Below are positions 5,707-7,673 of a DNA stretch of 7,673 bases, piece by piece. The notes below the pieces were generated by a model. It was given only the letters and a program-made list of their open reading frames with translations, had not been told where the DNA came from and ran no database searches. Within the stretch, counting starts at the first letter, position 1; each line of letters begins with the position of its first letter. The position numbers were made by a program, and so were the translations under genes. The stretch spans positions 1 through 7,673 of the forward strand of contig JAGLDN010000282.1 in NCBI GenBank assembly GCA_023145575.1. Direction: 5' to 3'. This stretch comes from Psychromonas sp. GTDB taxonomy: Bacteria > Pseudomonadota > Gammaproteobacteria > Enterobacterales > Psychromonadaceae.

Positions 5707-6480
5707 ATGCCGACAGTATTTTTTGGGCAATTTGGTGGTAAAGACCATCCACATAGTAACTTTAGCTCTGAAGAACAGGAATTGTTAAAACAATCTGTGG
5801 CGGATGCTACCGCGACTTTATCACAAGCACTGGTCGTGGCGAACAAAAACTTTAAAGGATATCATGATAATATAAAATTATGGTTCGGGAAAATCGATTC
5901 GGTAATGTTTGTAAATTTAAAAAAATCCGTATATAGAATGCATTCTTCAATGAGGGATCCAGCAACATTTATAAAATTTATCGATGCGCGGGAGCAGTAT
6001 TTTCATCCCTATATTGGTAGGTTGCCATTAGACAATGTCCCTGATGCGCATTTCGATGAACTTATGATGAAAGGGGGACCAAGGACAAAAATCCCCGTGT
6101 GGAGTAATGCGTTCAATTATCACCTATCTTGGCCAGATCCTAATGACAAATACAGTGGTCATGTAGGTTCAGTTATGAATATATATATTAGTCATGGATT
6201 TTTTTCGCGTCATATTGTTCTTGATTATTTAAATGATAATACTCCTGAAAACAAAAGGCGAGAGCAAATAATTTTGCATGAATGCTCTCATAAAATACTA
6301 TATACTGTTGATTATGCGTTCAACATACGCGACGAAGAAGACATGGAACAGTGTGTGATGATATATGGAGAACCAGACTGCCTATGGTTAGCTACTCATA
6401 ATGTCCATGATTCAATCAGAAATGCCGATACTTGGGCTTATTTCCTTCGTAGTTTAAAGGAGGTAGGGGTACGTGTATGA
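5707..6480 (+). CDS. Aspzincin (M35-like, lysine-specific-type) zinc metallopeptidase
   Basis: This 257-aa protein has ATG at 5707 preceded by AAAAGGA at a suitable spacing. Residues 189-205 contain HECSH (191-195), the zinc-binding HExxH motif with Glu192 as catalytic base, followed by TVDYAF (200-205). The latter corresponds to the GTxDxxYG signature of aspzincins, making Asp202 the probable third zinc ligand. NADTWAYF (239-246) near the C-terminus matches the NADxYAYF signature common in bacterial relatives. The first ~180 residues are not recognised. There is no signal peptide or membrane segment, so export, if any, would use a dedicated route. Some bacterial members of this fold are thought to be secreted toxins or effectors; that role here is only inference. 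It lies alone between repeat copies A and B, followed by a 52-aa ORF. Confidence 0.75.
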   Translation: MPTVFFGQFGGKDHPHSNFSSEEQELLKQSVADATATLSQALVVANKNFKGYHDNIKLWFGKIDSVMFVNLKKSVYRMHSSMRDPATFIKFIDAREQYFHPYIGRLPLDNVPDAHFDELMMKGGPRTKIPVWSNAFNYHLSWPDPNDKYSGHVGSVMNIYISHGFFSRHIVLDYLNDNTPENKRREQIILHECSHKILYTVDYAFNIRDEEDMEQCVMIYGEPDCLWLATHNVHDSIRNADTWAYFLRSLKEVGVRV

Positions 6481-6505
6481 CGAAGGTAGTGTTCATAATT
6501 CTGTG

Positions 6506-6532
6506 TCATTTTAGTACAATTACATAAAATGA
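6506..6532. repeat. Inverted repeat between the metallopeptidase gene and the 52-aa ORF
   Basis: TCATTTTA (6506-6513) and TAAAATGA (6525-6532) are exact reverse complements around an 11-base loop. The ribosome binding site of the next ORF (AGAGAGG, 6534-6540) follows immediately. No T-tract is present, so it is more likely a binding or processing site than a terminator. Confidence 0.4.
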
Positions 6533-6547
6533 TAGAGAGGATCAATT

Positions 6548-6706
6548 ATGACAACCTTTAATTTTGAACAAGCTTTAAACGACTTGTTTTCATCGTTAGT
6601 ACCTTCAGTAGTTTGTATTTTCCGTTTGTGGTGGGGTAAAGATGCTCGATTAAAGCTTGGTCCATTACCTGTATGGCTTGTATTATATCAGTATTTAGCG
6701 GTCTGA
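6548..6706 (+). CDS. Small hypothetical protein, 52 aa
   Basis: ATG at 6548 is preceded by AGAGAGG (6534-6540) seven bases upstream, a clear ribosome binding site. The 52-residue product begins MTTFNFEQALNDLFSSLVPS and contains a Trp-rich basic piece (RLWWGKDARLKLG) and a hydrophobic end (PVWLVLYQYLAV) before TGA. The same frame stays open for 11 more codons past the TGA (to TAA at 6740-6742: RFIKHAFEDRN), so the gene may once have been longer. It lies 67 bases after the metallopeptidase in the same orientation and could be co-transcribed. A partner or immunity role would be speculation. No family recognised. Confidence 0.5.
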   Translation: MTTFNFEQALNDLFSSLVPSVVCIFRLWWGKDARLKLGPLPVWLVLYQYLAV

Positions 6707-6830
6707 CGTTTCATCAAGCATGCATTCGAAGATCGGAACTAATGCGCAACAGAGAGCATATCAACGATTCGCGAAGCTAATCATTTGCCTTACGCAGTAA
6801 TGAGAAGATGTTAATTCTTTTATGTTTGCT

Positions 6831-7084
6831 CCCTTTTCGATTATTGCAACTCAAGACTGCTCTCAAGCCAACGAAAGACGAGATCACCCACCGTGCGCCT
6901 CGGGTACTTGTACCAAGCAACAAAATTATAAAATTTCGACCTACAGCTATTAGCTATGAATTAAAATCTTTATTTTAATTATCCCAGCAGGTGATAACAT
7001 AGTTCATCAATGAAAGTGCAATTTTAGACCTAGTACCTTGTCACAATTTGGCTTGCTGACTTTTAACTTTGGGGTAACATGGGT
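6831..7084 (+). repeat. Diverged long direct repeat, copy B
   Basis: This is the partner of copy A (5424-5689), 1407 bases downstream, in the same orientation. Matching islands are CCCTTTTCGATT-x-TTGCA (6831-6848), TTGTACCAA, GAATTAAAAT (6958-6967), TCCCAGCAGGTGAT (6982-6995), CAATTTTA and TAGTACCTTG-x-CACAATT (7031-7047), and ATGGGT (7079-7084). It begins about 125 bases after the 52-aa ORF and ends about 110 bases before the next gene. No function is evident. Confidence 0.7.
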
Positions 7085-7121
7085 ATATCGACCTCAAATT
7101 GACTGGTTTTCTTGCACAGAA

Positions 7122-7152
7122 TTTACTAAAAACTTAACGTATTCAGTATAAT
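7122..7152 (+). promoter_or_regulatory. Possible promoter for the membrane-protein gene
   Basis: A perfect TATAAT lies at 7147-7152, with a weak TTTACT (7122-7127) 19 bases upstream. Transcription would begin near 7159, giving a leader of about 34 bases to the ATG at 7193. The -10 is good but the -35 is poor. Confidence 0.35.
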
Positions 7153-7192
7153 CAAGATCTCTGCGCAAATTAAACACAAAGGCTATCGTCAT

Positions 7193-7673
7193 ATGGTTAT
7201 TTTAACAAACAAATTAAGCCACATTTTTTTTATTGTTTTCATGTTATTAATGCTTTTTGCCGCGCGTTACATTCAGCACTATCACGCGGAAACTTGTTTG
7301 ATCATAGCTGACAAAAATATTATTTGGTTGTTTTTCTTAACCTTGATTAGTATTACTCTGTGGATCATCACTGCACAAAATAAAGTTATTAGTTTACCTT
7401 TCTATACTATTCTTATTCTATTTTTTACTGCTCTTTTCAGGAGTATTCATTTATCTACAATAGCTAAGATCACAAAACATATACACAGTAAAGGTTCGAA
7501 TATTGCTCTATTACTTAATATTTCCATCTCACTCGTTTTCCAAGACAGATCCGCGTTTGATATTATTAATTTCATGCTCAAATTAGCGATAAAAACGCCT
7601 CATCAAACAGAAATTCATAGCATTGCAAATGATACTAACATCAGAATTATTAATGCACCAAAGCCCAATTTAT
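7193..7673 (+). CDS. Hypothetical membrane protein (3' end beyond window)
   Basis: ATG at 7193 has AAAGG (7178-7182) ten bases upstream and stays open to the window edge, 160 codons without a stop. The start MVILTNKLSHIFFIVFMLLM leads into a first transmembrane segment (about 8-27). Two more follow: IIWLFFLTLISITLWIITA (about 43-61) and the stretch ISLPFYTILILFFTALF (about 67-83). Residues 84-160 are more polar, with a basic, His-rich linker (KITKHIHSK) and an Ile/Asn-rich stretch. I recognise no family. It may be a membrane-anchored protein with a cytoplasmic or periplasmic domain completed downstream. It is the first gene after repeat copy B, as the metallopeptidase is the first after copy A. 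Confidence 0.7.
   Translation, partial: MVILTNKLSHIFFIVFMLLMLFAARYIQHYHAETCLIIADKNIIWLFFLTLISITLWIITAQNKVISLPFYTILILFFTALFRSIHLSTIAKITKHIHSKGSNIALLLNISISLVFQDRSAFDIINFMLKLAIKTPHQTEIHSIANDTNIRIINAPKPNL

Overview
The window looks like chromosomal DNA of a marine gammaproteobacterium of the Vibrionales/Alteromonadales kind (Moritella-, Psychromonas-, Shewanella- or Vibrio-like). The basis is the close similarity of its glycyl-tRNA synthetase subunits to Escherichia coli GlyS and GlyQ, an AT-rich background, and a gyrB 3' end converging on glyS. The order gyrB, then glyS and glyQ on the opposite strand, is known near the replication origin in Vibrio and Shewanella. I cannot name the species.

The only clearly housekeeping part is the glyQ-glyS operon (4885 down to 1899, minus strand). 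It has a good sigma-70 promoter at 4920-4947, a one-base stop/start overlap between the genes, and an AU-rich terminator-like hairpin on the glyS stop codon.

Both sides of this operon look invaded. On the left (1-1900) are the last 52 codons of what looks like a DDE transposase, an unrecognised 145-aa gene (minus strand), about 800 bp of AT-rich decayed sequence with strong perfect inverted repeats, and a fragment of the 3' end of gyrB with its stop codon. The gyrB fragment is in the place and orientation expected of the real gene, but the DNA just upstream of it is not gyrB.

On the right (4886-7673) is a promoter-bearing hsdM (type I restriction-modification methyltransferase) that stops resembling HsdM after 77 codons. 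From there on, a diverged ~260-bp repeat occurs twice in the same orientation, 1.4 kb apart. Between the copies are an Aspzincin (M35-like) zinc metallopeptidase gene and a 52-aa ORF. Beyond the second copy a membrane-protein gene begins and runs off the window. The pattern repeat-gene-repeat-gene suggests modular, cassette-like acquisition.

No tRNA, rRNA or CRISPR array was seen. The most noteworthy points are the stranded gyrB tail, the repeat-bounded metallopeptidase module, and the coincidence of the hsdM breakpoint with a repeat edge.
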